Shown: positions 1-13,577 of the stretch, one piece after another
How positions within the stretch are numbered: position 1 is the first letter of the stretch
Layout of the letters: each line of letters begins with the position of its first letter
Origin: Druceiella hillmani
Lineage: Eukaryota > Arthropoda > Insecta > Lepidoptera > Hepialidae
Assembly: GCA_039881145.1 (NCBI GenBank)
Contig: JAYKKI010000066.1
Span: 12,541,501-12,605,500, forward strand
Direction of reading: 5' to 3'
DNA: 64,000 nucleotides
Program-made: the position numbers and the translations under genes
Notes under the pieces: generated by a model
Told to the model about the DNA's origin: nothing
The model's database searches: none
Seen by the model: the letters and a program-made list of their open reading frames with translations, nothing else

Positions 1-530
1 TTTGATATCTCAGAAACAGCTCAAAAATTAAATGCCGCCACATTCGCTGTAAAGATGGTAGTGGAATCGTATGGGATGGACGCCGCAAAGGTTTATTTTG
101 CTTATATTCACAACATAATGACTTATGGGTTGCTCTTTTGGGGCATTGTGAGAGATTCAAATAGAATATTTAATCTTTAGAATCGCACAATTAGATGTTT
201 AGCAGGTCTTAGATCCAAAGACTCGTTTAAAAAGTCGTTTCTAAGCATGAAGGTCATGAATATGCCCAGTGCTTACGTATATGAAAATATTATGTATTAA
301 AAATATTAACAATGTCTTTTTAAATGGTGAATATGAATATAGTACTAGGTTCAGATATAACATTAGACGCATTAAGCATAGACGATCCAGGGTATCAAAT
401 TTTTTTTATTACAAATTACCTGCAACAATTATACTTTTAGAAAGCATTCAGTCACAGACCAGAGTGAACAACATGCTTATAGATAAATCTTATAATACAG
501 TGAATGAAATGTTAATTAAATGTTTCGTAA
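1..530 (+). pseudogene. Non-LTR retrotransposon RT C-terminal fragment (jockey-like)
   Basis: Frame 1 reads from the window edge through the post-palm region of a jockey-type reverse transcriptase. It shows the typical 'YFAYIHNIMTYGLLFWG' block (about 103-153), then 'RTIRCLAGL' and 'SAYVYENIMY'. A stop interrupts it at 178-180, and near 290 the frame shifts so that 'NGEYEYSTRFRYNIR' continues in frame 2 as far as about 520. The order (thumb, then the 'IR..aG' segment, then the 'Y.TR' segment) is that of jockey-clade ORF2 proteins, which copy element RNA at nicked chromosomal DNA. The 5' part lies outside the window. The stop and frameshift show a dead copy. Clade assignment is by motif resemblance only. 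Confidence 0.7.
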
Positions 531-650
531 TTACCATTATATTTAATTCCATTAATATCATTGGTAGTTTCACTATTTCTTTTTAATTAGACATTTTTAT
601 TAATATTATTTCATAATCATTTAGTATTATTTGTTGATATTTTAAAACAT

Positions 651-690
651 TGTTATTATTATTATTATTTTATTATTATTATTAGTAGTG
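651..690. repeat. (ATT)n-rich simple repeat
   Basis: Irregular run of TTA/ATT triplets just downstream of the plus-strand LINE fragment. It may be the simple-repeat 3' tail of that insertion, but no target-site duplication was recognised. Confidence 0.6.
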
Positions 691-849
691 GGATCAGTAT
701 TACTACTATTATCATCATTTGTTCTTTTTGACTGGCTATCAGTTTATGTTTAACGACACCTTTGTGGATATACAAAATAATAATTGACACTCTGTATTAA
801 TGTTTATTTTTAGTGATAATACAATTATTAGTTGCATATAATATTTATC

Positions 850-2130
850 ATAATTCATCTGCTTTGTTCTTGATCATACGTATATACTAGTTGTTGTACT
901 ACCTTCTTATTTCTAAAATCGAAATATATGCGCCATTTTTTAGTCCAGACGGATAATTTGTTGAGAGCAGATCGCAATTTATAGTTGAATCTTTCACAGA
1001 TCCCATCGCCATGATTGCTGTTTATAAAATTGATTATTGTGCTACATAATGTTGTTGAAACATCATTGATACACCACATATATAAAACTGGGTCTAGGAC
1101 ACAACCCTGATAGATCCCAGTTTTAATCGGCTTCAAGTCTGGGTACGAATCTTTGTCTTTAATTTGTAAGTATCGATTAGTTAGTTAAGATTTTAAGAGT
1201 TGACAGTAATGATCTGGAAGAAGCAATCTCACTTGGTGTAATAAATCTACATGACAAACTCTGTCAAACGCATGGGCTTCAACCAAAAAAATAGCAGAGA
1301 ATGCATTTTTTCACTCTGATATGTTTTCGATAGTATCAGTAACACGGTTATTGTCGAATGACTATTTTAATATCTGAAACCAAATTGAGGGGATGGTTTG
1401 AGATTTCTTTAATCAAGAATAAGTCTGGAATGCTTTAAAATCAGTTTCTCAAACAGCCTTGATATGATTGACAATAGTGAAATGGGTCGGTATGATTCTA
1501 TTTCACTTAGATATGTGCCAAGTTTCGGTATCTAAAAAATTAACTGTTTTTCGTGCATCTGAAATATAGTTTAGCCGAGTACAGACCCAGCTCAGAATAG
1601 TTAACTTAACTAAATATTTTCTTTGAAACCTTTTAAGCACCTCGCCAGTAACAAAATCATATCCAGGTGCTTTTTTTGCATTGGGGCTGTTTTTAATTGC
1701 GTCAGCTACTTTCTTAGGCGTAACTAATGGAGTTCTGTCAAAATAAACATCAGAATCAAGATGTGGAAAAGCATCATCTCCCTCGTCTAGATAAAACTTT
1801 GCTTTAATATATTGCGCAAATACATTTGCTTTTCCTAAATTATTACGAACTCCTTTCCCATAATTTTTTTAGTAGTAGTACTTGAGCAAACGTCGTTTAA
1901 ACCATTTAGTACCTTTTCGGAATAAGTATTTATTGCTACTATCTGCAGTAAACTCTGTGAGACACTTGTTGATTGACCATCTTTTTTTAATTTCTGTAGG
2001 TGGTTATTTAGTAGCTATATTACGCAAAGCTTTATCATATTGGTTCTTTGATTGATGCCACTTTCTACTGAGCTTTGGTGTTTCTGATATTAGATCTATA
2101 ATTGCTTTAGGTAATTAAGATCTTTTCAAT
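850..2130 (-). pseudogene. Non-LTR retrotransposon ORF2, RT palm region (jockey-like)
   Basis: Read on the minus strand from high to low coordinates, the segment holds successive parts of a jockey-type ORF2 in shifting frames. A linker lies at about 2115-2020 ('PKLSRKWHQSKNQYDKAL'). The RT fingers block 'KAPGYDFVTGEVLK' is at about 1685-1630. Palm motif A appears as 'FLVEAHAFDRVCHVDLL' (1290-1235), and motif B as 'GIYQGCVLDPVLY' followed by 'INDV' (1115-1060). The segment after motif B ('LNKLSVWTKKWRI') ends near 900. The expected YADD of motif C is not legible, and many stops and frameshifts are present, so the copy is dead. It faces the plus-strand fragment at 1-530 tail to tail. I read these as two independent insertions. 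Confidence 0.75.
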
Positions 2131-4335
2131 TTCTTTTAGTGACCGGTGTACTATCCAAAGTAGCATCTTGTGTAGCCATGGTAAAGGCATTGAATACTTT
2201 TCCAATTGGTTAAAAGTCATAAGCGGTCCATCGGTTTAATGTCATTTTCTAGTAAGTAATTAAAATAATTCCAATTTCTGTATTGGTTAATCGGGTTACT
2301 TTTTGTTCTTTTATAATGATTTTGTCTTCAATTTTAATGTAATTTGAAGAAATATAAAGCTAAGATTTTACCTTCGGGCTCAAAAAACAAAATTGTATTT
2401 TGGAAAAATACTAAAAACAAGCTTACGTAGCAATATGAACTAAAAAATAAAAGGAGTCCTTAAATATAAATATTTAGATCAATAGCGAAAGAATATCTCA
2501 TAACCCGGTATAACTAATTTTTTTGAATAAGCTTAATATAAAAATATAGCGACATACAAAAAATTAACTTCAATTAAAAAAAAGCTGTTTTTACATGAGA
2601 GGACATTTGTTTATTCTTATTTATCCGAATAATTAATTTATACCGTATTTTGAGACATCTTTTCGTTCTTAACTAATATCTTTACATTTAAAGTTTATTT
2701 TTATTTTTTAGTTAATATCACTACGTAAGAGCGTCGTCTGATCTTTTTAAACTATAATTTAATTTAAATGATTTCATTCAATTCATAATTAAATTAATTA
2801 GAAAATAAAACTTTTTGCAACTACAATTTTTTTAGGTCAATTTTTAGTCATAGATTGTCTTTTGTTTATAATTGCATAGATTTAAAAATAATATATAGAT
2901 TGACTGTTAAAAGCATTAGTAATTAGCGCCTAACCAAATTCTTAATTGTTACGTAAAACAAAATAAATTAAAGTCAATCACAAGTAATACTCGCAACACG
3001 AAGTTCGGCGCACATTTCGGCATTTATAAACATTTAGGCGTACACAGTATTCTTATTAAACTATTTATAAGTATTAATTTGTCGCAACGTAAATATATTT
3101 CAACTCATTACATACTATATCATTCACAGGCGTTGAACACGGTGCATGTTTCAAAAATTATAACATTTAGGACAATTGCCATAGTTTTTTGGTAATTTTC
3201 TAGTCAGATTTTACCATCCCTGCTATTTCAATGATTTTTGGCTCAGTAGTTTTGAAAATAAGAGAGCGAAATGCTATATTGTTTCTAAGTGTGCAATTTA
3301 AAATTGTTTAAAATATGTTTTTGCATTTCTCGCAACGAGCCTTTTAAATGATAATTCACATAATATGTAAAATGAGAAAAAAATATTAAGTCCTTTACGT
3401 ACCTTCCCTTCAATTATTATACGAGTATATAAAAAGTTGGTGGTGTAAACTGTATGTAAAATATATGAGTTAATAAGATAAGAATTGACTTTGAAAATGT
3501 ATGGAAAAAAGGAAATGTAAATATATATCAAGTTTCTGCGTTAAAGGGTTTCAGAGAAAGACGGCTGTGAAGGAAATACAGACAAACAGGTGAGTGATCG
3601 TATAAGTGCTTCGTTTTGTCGGAACTCATGTATCTATATACCATTTACCAAAAACTACAGTTACTTTGATGATATTCGGTTACGCCTTGTAGAGTAATCT
3701 ACGTCAATTAGACGCAATTTTAACATTAATATTTTTAAAATAATAATTTACTCTCTAACTGACATTTAATCTTGAATCGATTCTACGGATATTTTAATGG
3801 TACTGTTAGCTTATCAATATAATATTAGGCGCGGACCATTTGTTTGGCTTACTAAGCCGATATTAAAAAAAACATCAACATCTCGCTACCTGTTGCCGTG
3901 CCATTGTATGTCTTAGAGAATAATATATTGGTGGAAATATTTTTCTGGCGATAGACTTTAAATGCACGTAGACGGTTATAATAAATCGACTTTCTTTTGA
4001 GAAGTGCTACTTCTTTGTTATAGAATGTCATACGATTATTAAATGTATGTCAAATTATTTCATATTTATACTTTAATCGAACATAGTATTAAAGTATTAA
4101 TTTCGACCAAGAACCAAATGAAAAATTTAAAAATTTAGTTCTGAAAAATACTGTCACAACAAATATTTTTAATGTGCGGTTATTTTGAGAATTTATATTT
4201 AATATTTGACTCACAGTAACCGTAAAGAAGGATATATGTAAATTCGACGATTCAATCTCTTAATCACCATAATTCTTACATTTTGTGGTAGGTTCATAAA
4301 TCTAAATCTGTAAAAATATACTACAAGTAATAAAC
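2131..4335. other. AT-rich intergenic DNA, nothing recognised
   Basis: Very AT-rich sequence with no recognisable coding motif. A 77-codon minus-strand frame at 3298-3531 has composition-driven residues (I, Y, F, K) and no motif, so I treat it as chance. Confidence 0.5.
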
Positions 4336-4436
4336 ACAATTAAATGAAACTACGTGATGTATTATTTCTCCTTTTTTTAAGTTCTTTGATAATTTTAATG
4401 AATTTCTTCAAAATTAACGCCAAATATATTCAATAA
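4336..4436 (+). repeat. Foldback/MITE family, partial copy 1
   Basis: Begins with the family's outer arm, 'ACAATTAAATGAAACTACG' then 'TGATGTA', and goes on to 'TTATTTCTCC'. The central palindrome is missing, but the trailing module 'AATTAACGCCAAATATATTC' is present at 4413-4432. The same two modules recur around the copies at 6402 and 41249. Confidence 0.6.
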
Positions 4437-4844
4437 AAGTAATAAAATTAAAATACCATTAGCATTTTATCTATCTCATTTCATTTCTTTATATAAGTTA
4501 TTTTTTCAGTTAAAAATTTCGAAAATTTAAAGAAAAATAAATCTGGTACCTACGTACAGAGCTCTCATACATTAAAGCTCATATATTATTTTCATTTATC
4601 TATTTAAGAATATTAATTTATTTTATACCACTTTAAAACATTTTTAAAATTGTACATCACATACCAATGCAGAAAAAGCAATTAAAACATCTATTTCGAT
4701 ATGCAGGAACTCCCTCAAAATCTTTCTTACATAACATTTCTAGTTGTGGCCCAAGAAATTATATAAAATATGAGAATTTTGAGTTGGTATTTTATTCTGT
4801 TTAAGGAACAGTATATTTCAATAATTTAATTTTCTATATATTTC

Positions 4845-4846
<2 letters not shown>

Positions 4847-4922
<76 letters not shown>

Positions 4923-4928
4923 TATGTA

Positions 4929-4959
<31 letters not shown>
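4847..4959. repeat. (TA)n microsatellite
   Basis: Nearly pure TA dinucleotide tract with a few G or TT interruptions. Open frames across it are artefacts of the repeat. Confidence 0.95.
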
Positions 4960-6002
<1,043 letters not shown>

Positions 6003-6401
6003 CCCGTACATATGCCTCAATTATTTATTTTCTTCTATAATTACGAGGTGCTGTTACGTTTCCAACATGAAGGTCCGTCATTTTGCTGATTTTTTACTTC
6101 TAATTTGATAAACAAGCATCTAAATAAATATGACAGATTTAACTTTAATACATTTGTTGCAACTTGTGCTTCATCTTTTCATTAAAGAAATTAATTACTG
6201 TAAAAGGGGGAAAATGTTGGAGTCAATGGTCATATAAATTACGCCTTAAAAACATTTCTTGCTATTTATGTAAATAAAACAATAAGTCTCTGAAACGTCT
6301 TTATATTATTTGCATTCGAACAAAAAATATAACTATTTAATGCATGAGAAATTGATTGTATATCTAACGGATGCAGTTGTTTTTGAAAATCGATTTGTAA
6401 G

Positions 6402-6559
6402 ACCTTTACAAATTGCCCACCTGAAGATGTTGACATACAATGAAACCTAGGACGTGGTTAATAATATAAATAAAGTACAAAAACGTAGTTTTATTTAGTT
6501 GTGAATAAAAATTAAGTGATAATTAATCTCTGCAAAACGAACGCCATATATATTCAATT
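6402..6559 (+). repeat. Foldback/MITE family, partial copy 2 (right arm)
   Basis: Contains the right half of the family palindrome ('TTTACAAATTGCCCACCTGA' then 'AGATGTTG'), the inner segment ending 'CGTAGTTTTATTTAGTTGTG', and the trailing 'ACGCCATATATATTCAAT' module at 6541-6558. The left arm is missing. Confidence 0.6.
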
Positions 6560-6562
6560 AAT

Positions 6563-6979
6563 GTGTGCTGTTCAAAATATTTTATGTTTTGTTTACAGGA
6601 TATTTATTTTTATTTCAAATATGAATTTAAACACCTCATCGAATTTCTTCCACATTCTTTTAAATGTAATCGTTACATTACATTGAGAAGAAATAAATCA
6701 ATACAAGAATATATGAGCATCGAATATCAAAGTCCTAGAAAACGTATGACACCATTTTAATCTCGTAATTTATTACGTCCCATCATTAGAAACGATATGA
6801 GAGACATGATGAGAAAATATGGTATCTATTACACTCGATGAATAGCTCCTATCGATGTAAACAATAAATCACATTACGGTCAAGTGCAACGTGGTATTGA
6901 TACAATTGTTAGTACTACAAATAGCTTACGACTAGAGAGCAATGAAATCATCGTGTTACTTTCGCGGATATGCTACTAA
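6563..6979 (+). pseudogene. Decayed coding segment of unknown identity
   Basis: A single frame stays coding-like for 138 codons, broken only by TAA at 6758-6760 and TGA at 6839-6841, and ends with TAA at 6977-6979. Both internal stops are one C-to-T change from sense codons. The middle and end are charged and mixed in composition, for example 'RNDMRDMMRKYGIYYTR' and 'NSLRLESNEIIVLLSR', unlike the I/Y/F-rich noise elsewhere in the window. A polypyrimidine-AG ('TTTTGTTTACAG', ending 6598) precedes the coding-like part and could be an old 3' splice site. I recognise no family. A decayed host exon, a transposon ORF or an endogenous viral fragment are all possible. Confidence 0.4.
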
Positions 6980-9438
6980 CGGATTGTAACATTTAGGTTG
7001 AAATGACTTGGTTGCCGATATTAAGATTAGATTAAAAATTTGATTAAAGTTTTATAAATTAGTAAAGAAACACAAAGTTACTTCGTAAATTAGATTTTGT
7101 TGTAATTGTCTTAATTTGAAAGTATAATTTTTACACGTGGAGTAAATGCTTTAATTAATTTCCACTCTTTTTTTAGCTCGTAACACAAAATAAACATCAA
7201 CTTAAAAGTGAAGAGATATATAAAAAACCGACCAAAAAGATTTATGTTAATAGGGTTCAAAGACTAAATCAATTTATAACGAAAATCATGTTAAAATGTA
7301 AAGGCAGTAGTTCTATAGTGAAAATTCACCTTTTCTGTTCATGCAATATAGTGCGTAGGTAAGTACTCAGATAAATGATAATTAAATATTTTATTTAATT
7401 TCATTCGTAAATATGGTGTATATGGATTGTATATATAAACTATTCTATGTATATTGATTCTATATATGTAAAATTTGTTTAGGGCCAATTAGGACTAATA
7501 ACTTGGTCGTCTAAATCTCTCCAGTCTACTGACTTAAGTAAGGGAAACAATTTTTGATAATCGGATAAAGAGGTTCAGACTGAAATAGAATCTCCTAGCT
7601 TCCAGATCTGATCTGAAACTATTACAGTTTAACAAATCTTTAGCATCAACTTTCAGAGCTTTTACAGACACAATAATCTAGCCAATATGATTGCCAGTCC
7701 ACATTAACAGGGCAGGATATAAAATAAAGGAAATAGTTACTAAATAGCTTGTTATTTTTGTATTTTTAGATGTGTATTTAAGAAATTAGAATCCCTTCAA
7801 TTTTTATATCACACGTGCTATTATATTTAGATCACACGCCCCTTACTTTGCATTTTGGAGATAGATGTTTTACGAAGGAGAAAGCGTATAAAAAAATGAA
7901 AATAATATATTCGATTGCATTAAAAGCGTTTTACTCGATGGGGCTAGCAAAAAAACAATTTTCCGTCCCCCAGGTTCGTTGTAAAGGAAAGTTCATATGA
8001 AAAATAAATTGTATTAAACGTGATGTGACGTTTTGTAACTTATATCCGTTGGTCTTGGGAAGTACTGAGTTTCATTGGTTTTTCGAAAACGAAATCCCGA
8101 CTTATAATAAATATGCATCAAGGTCATACAGTTGCAGTTGAATTAGTCAAAAATATAGGTGCCCACTTATTCCATAAGGACAAACAACGTTAGATGGAGC
8201 GGGAAACAACTGTGCGTTTAACGCAACAAAACAATGCTTTGGCTTTATTCAGAACATTTATTTCATTCTGATTTTTTAAACAATATATGTTAAATATTTG
8301 TAATTTTTCGTAATATTTTCAGTTTTACATGCCACGAAAATCTACCGTTTTTTTGACAGCTTGTTTTGTTTAGGTCCTACTTCGGTTCGCCATCTACGAT
8401 TAGCTTTGGGTAAGATTTCCTATTCAACCGTGATTTTGTCATGAATACATCATAGTTTTTATTATTTTCTTAGATTATTTTTTGTCGGGTCAAAATTTAT
8501 CTGTTAGATTTTCCATTATTGGATAAAATTATAACTTTGGGACAATTATATTTTATTACTTAAATAATTTATATATGTAATCAAAATATGTTTAAAAATT
8601 AATATGTAAGCAAAATTAGTAGATTGACCCTAGCTCTATTTATAATTATTTCATTTACAATTAATGAAATAATTCCCGGCGGAAAGTAGAGATCGGGAAA
8701 TGGAGTGTGCAGCACTGCAACGATTACTGCTAAACTCAACAATACAAAAACTTTATAAGCCCGGTAATCTAAAAAAAATTAAGGAAAAAATATTACTGTG
8801 AGACCGTAAAGAAAATAATATCTTATAGGCGTTTCGCGAAAAAGTAATTGCAAAATGGTTGTACATTTTAATTATTGTATGATATACCAGAATAAAGTTA
8901 AGTAAAATTTTTTTAAAAACAACTTCGATGATTTCATCAATGTGATAATTATATCTATAATGTAATTTTATGTAGCACAAAGTCTACAAATTTGACGGGA
9001 TTTCAATTTTAGAGTTTACCACATTTTAAGTTTTCAGAACTCATGGCCTTGTCTGCTTGTTTGTTTTTACGAATACGCATCACGTAAAAAGTGCTGACTC
9101 GATTCTCTGAAGAACACAGACGTTGAGTTAAAGTAATATCTAGTTTTTATTTCATCGGAGTAATGTCGCTCGACCAGATATAAAGCATATTATCATAAAA
9201 TAATTTGATTAATTCAAAAGGCTTGTTACTCAAACTTACAAAACAACCAGACTTCATTCATAGTCGTATTAGCCAGAAAATCGACCCAGAATACTGATTT
9301 TGACAAATTTAAAAAAGTGTCTGTATCCCGAAGAATAAGAAATTTTTAAAAAAATCAAATATTGGCAGTAACCAAGTCTTAGCTTGGCTTATCATTCCTT
9401 TTCGGTTGATCCATGACTGACGGGATATTCTGTGTGTT

Positions 9439-9442
<4 letters not shown>
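6980..9442. other. AT-rich intergenic DNA, nothing recognised
   Basis: No motif-bearing frame. A 61-codon plus-strand frame at 7815-8000 and a 75-codon minus-strand frame at 8753-8980 carry no recognisable domain. Confidence 0.5.

Positions 9443-9474
<32 letters not shown>
9443..9474. repeat. (TA)n microsatellite
   Basis: About 16 TA dinucleotides. Confidence 0.9.
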
Positions 9475-9480
<6 letters not shown>

Positions 9481-9777
9481 AAAAAACTGTCTGCACGAAT
9501 CCTAACATATTTCATTGCATACACCATACCGCCTGATAAAGTCATTATTAATAACTTTACCTAGCGTATTAGGTAAATAACGAGTCCAGCCGTCGAACTT
9601 CGCACACAAATTATATCTTACACATAAGTAATAAAGATGAAAATGGGTTGACAAAAGTAAAGAGGGGGATGCTATATTGCCACTCTCTTCTCGTATTCGA
9701 GAGCGCGTGGTCAGTCAATTTTTAATTTAGTTGATTGCAAAATCCTTTTGTATACAATTGTGTGAAACGAAGTGAAG

Positions 9778-9815
9778 ACAACGAAGTGCGGAGACACATC
9801 GCCGCACTTCGTTGT
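9778..9815. repeat. Perfect 14-bp hairpin
   Basis: ACAACGAAGTGCGG (9778-9791) is followed, after a 10-base loop, by its exact reverse complement (9802-9815). Extra half-copies of 'CGAAGTG' lie just upstream. It is more GC-rich than its surroundings and lies about 90 bp before a transposase remnant. Confidence 0.85.
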
Positions 9816-9899
9816 CGAAGTTTACGGCAGGTCAAACGAAATGTTTGGCAGCCAATGGACAAATCGATTTTGACTTATACGTTGAAATCCACATTCACC

Positions 9900-10145
9900 A
9901 GAAATAAGCCCATTGGAGTTCTTGGCGTGGGGATTTATTAAGGATTTAGTGTTTGAGAAATATTGTGACAGTGAAATAAAATTTCATGCGCGTATTATCG
10001 TAGCTTTTGACAAATCTAAAATTAGCATTAACCAAGACATTTCTTTATTTTACAGTGTCCACGAAAAAACAAAAAAACGTATACAAAAATGTGTCGAAAA
10101 CGGGAGCCGACATGTTCAAAATGCTTATCATTTAATTTGTTATTT
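9900..10145 (+). pseudogene. Tc1/mariner-superfamily transposase C-terminal remnant
   Basis: The frame reads 'LEFLAWGFIKDLVFEKY', which corresponds to the 'PLDFFLWG.+K..VY' block just past the last catalytic residue in insect Tc1/mariner-type transposases. About 55 codons later comes 'KRIQKCVENGSRHVQ', matching the family's 'R...CI...G.H.E' ending. The catalytic residues themselves lie upstream and are not readable, so this is a 5'-truncated remnant. A stop follows at 10213-10215. The superfamily is reasonably clear; the lineage is not. Confidence 0.55.
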
Positions 10146-10215
10146 AATTTTCGTTAACTTGTCATTTTACAACTTATTTTTACTTCAATCGATTAAAAAA
10201 TCAGTGGAATCATAA

Positions 10216-11724
10216 TTTGATCTATCATCCTTGCACGCCCGTGGCAATCATATGTAAGTGACTACAGATTTTATTCTTAGGTAACTACAAAACATATACA
10301 CATCTATAAGTGGCGAGCACTCATCACAGATTACTACTGTAAGTAGATTAATATTATTATATTACAAAATACTGCTATTCAAGTAATATGATGCATACTG
10401 CGGTATTTAAAATCACCAAGCACCCTTAGTTATGAAATCAGAGTTGTAAGCGTAACCCATACATACTGCACACATATACAATTGTCAAAACTCATACAAT
10501 ACTCAATTTAGACGTTCGCCTCGCCACTCCTTCCTTCGATATTATTGAAAAAAAACACCATCGATGTGAGCGTCGCGAGTGACGAGGTGAGTCACATGGC
10601 GAATGACGAGCGCTCCGCAATGTGAAGCAACTCGAGCGTTAAAAGCTTAGGCTATGTTCACGAAAGACTTTTTGTTATGTATTAAAAATCCAACATTTTT
10701 CTGAAATATATGCTATTTTGCAACATTCCTCGAGTCAGTTGGAACGCAATTTTTTTATCGTAATTATCTTAAGCTTCTAACTCGCCACACTAAATAAAGA
10801 TTAAATTTAAATAAAAGCAAATGCTAAGTGCCATTACTTCCGTATCTAGGGAAAACAATAAAAAATATGTATTAATGCTTTTATGATTTCTAACATTAAG
10901 AGGAAAAAGGGCATTTTTCTATCACATCCGTTTTTCTCAGAAACCTGATATAAAAACTTGAAACTTGGCATCGTCATAAATATATAGACTCGACCATGTT
11001 TATCCGCACGTCAATAGCCAAAACTCAACAATATTCATATAGAAATTTTAGAGGACAAAATCTCGAAATTTTTTTTTAATCTTTACATCTAAGGTAATAT
11101 ATCTTCCGAGATATACTGAAAAATACGGAAAAACTTTTGCCCCCCCCCCCGTTTCAAGATTAATCAGTAAGTTCTAATAAGTTCTAGTCGTACTTCATAA
11201 ATTTTTCGAATTACAACTTAATAATTTCCGAATCCGCTCGTAAATGTTGTGGCGTTATTTTCAAAGAAAGATTGATACATTACATTTGATCGATTAATTT
11301 CAATTTTTTTTTACTCTGACCAAAATATTTCCTGGAAACCTTATTAATGGAAGATATCGTTGGAAATTGATTGACTTGCTTGCAGGCGTTTTTCCATATT
11401 TCAATTAGTATTAAGTAAAAGTAATCCGAAAAGGATAAGTGAGATCTCAATTAATTGTCACTATCATTTGAGTATTTACAGGAAAAAGTAAGACATTTCA
11501 TTTGCAGTAACATTTTCAGTCAACAGAGTATTCGTTCTAGTTTCTCGTTAGTTATATTTTGCGGGCGATTTTCTCAAAAAGTGTTGAAAATTTTCGTACG
11601 ATCCTCGATTCAGTTTACCGCCAAGTATCGTGAATTTGAATTATGCAACGTTTTATGTTACACTCAACATAAATTATGATACGCGCATTATTTATGTTTA
11701 TAAAATAATAGAACTTTTTAACAG
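10216..11724. other. Intergenic DNA with a GC-richer patch and a poly-C run
   Basis: 10500-10640 is clearly GC-richer than its surroundings, with repeated 'GACGAG' and 'GCGAGTGACGAGG' units; it may be a decayed repeat. A run of about twelve C residues lies near 11142-11152. A 74-codon frame at 11455-11679 shows no domain. Confidence 0.4.
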
Positions 11725-11960
11725 AATCGACTTGGAAAAACCACCAAATTACGGACTGAAAAGTATAAAATAATGAAAATGCAAATACTTATATGGAACT
11801 TTTGTGGTACATTATCGTTTTAAAACATGTATAAATTAACAAAATACTCCTACTGCTAGAGATTACTGGAATCGGTGCCGAGCTAACCGCCCTCTATATC
11901 TTTCGCATACATGCATACCCACACACAAATAAATGCTACATTTAACTTAGCACCGACTCC
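11725..11960 (+). repeat. Dispersed repeat, copy A
   Basis: 11725-11829 aligns by eye with 26019-26126. Both have an ACCGACTT-like start, then 'GAAAAGTATAAAATAATG' and 'GGTACATTA.CG'. Downstream is an imperfect inverted pair, 'GGAATCGGTGCCGAGCTAA' near 11869 and 'TTAGCACCGACTC' near 11948. The composition resembles repeats familiar from Lepidoptera, but the family is not identified. Confidence 0.55.
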
Positions 11961-13495
11961 TAATTCACTTGATATTTTTAACAGCATGTTTTTTATTGAA
12001 AATAATTTTACAGATATATAGTCCGTTCTAATGGAAAAATATATATCAATGACAAATATATATCAAATTTTGTTGTTTTGACAAAATTTATAAACTTTGT
12101 AAATGCATCTTCCGATGTTGCAGGTTATCTGAAAGCCAGTGAAGCTACACAGTCAACTAGACACCAGTTTTAATTCTAGGCGTGACCTTATGTAGCCATA
12201 TTCAGGTTTCGTGAAAAAATTCATTTAAAACCTTGATGTCGTTCTTCGTATTCATAATTTCTTGTGTTCGTTTATTTTCTTTTATATTACCATTTCTCAC
12301 CGAATTAACCGAAACTTTCCACTTTACTAAGGTATACATATTCAGAATCATGCAATAGATTACTTCACATCAGTATAAGTGAAAAAATGTTTATTGGAAA
12401 TAAATTTTGTGTAGAAATTTTTACAATATTATGAAAAACATTTTTTTTTTACTAAAATTGAATTATATTATGAAAACGTATCAAAAACGACTTAAAAGTC
12501 TTAGTGACTCTATTTCTGAAGGTTAAATTGAATATAAAACAGATACTTTTACAGAAAATCCCATTACAATAATATGGAAATTTAGGAAGCAAATTCGAAA
12601 TACATATTCGCTAAATGAATATTTTCTTATCTGCATGTATTTTACATACTAAAAAGTTTCTTATTACACTCGTAGCTCTAGTACACAAATTTGGAGTCTT
12701 CCAAATTTCATCATTTAACTGACACCTAACAGCCGCGCAGTTTAATTGTTACAAGTTGACACATAAAAAATGGAAAAAATAAAAATAATCACTGTCAAGC
12801 AGTCAGTCCACAATGCTTCCACAAAAATATGTATAAAGAAAGACCTACATATTTTTCCCATTTCACGTAAGTGAAATAGTTAAATACTGGCTGGAGGACA
12901 AATTTTCATAAAATGCACTACGTATCGCAGCAGGACCTATGACAAAAAAAACAACAAAAAAAAACTTAGAAACAAATCTTCTATTAGACTAACTTAGATG
13001 TCGGGAAGATGCATTGCTACATTACATATTTTCTAGTACCTTGTTCCCATAGTCGATCAAGTAAAGTATGATAACTTATTTTTGGAGTTTCACTCGTGGC
13101 GTTACATCCAGCAATGCAATAAATTCGCTCACGTTTCAGTTTTTAGATATTTATTTTGCAAAATAATTTTACCACCAAGACAGACGTATGACTAACAGAT
13201 TTGAAACTAAATCACACCCATTTGTACCACTTTTGATGCTACTGAAAATACGAAAACGGGTTAAAAAGTTTGCAGAAAATAGGGAATAGCAGGGAGTGGG
13301 AATCACTTGCTTACGTAGGCTCCAATTAAGAACTCATTATGAGTATCACATCGAGCCCTAGGGTAATTTTGCTATTAATCTCGGAAATATTATCGATGAA
13401 GCGATTCAACCCGAAGAATAGATCAAATATGGCAAATATCAAATTTCAGGATAATCAGCGAGTCTCGAAAAATAAAAAAAAATTATATATATTAC

Positions 13496-13503
<8 letters not shown>
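11961..13503. other. AT-rich intergenic DNA, nothing recognised
   Basis: No coding motif, hairpin or transposon terminus was recognised. Confidence 0.5.

Positions 13504-13567
<64 letters not shown>
13504..13567. repeat. (TA)n microsatellite
   Basis: About 32 TA dinucleotides ending in a short CA run. Confidence 0.95.

Positions 13568-13577
<10 letters not shown>

Noticed and set aside
1..2130. Twin-priming inversion of a single LINE
   Set aside because: In twin priming the inverted 5' part lies upstream of the 3' part. Here the two fragments are tail to tail.
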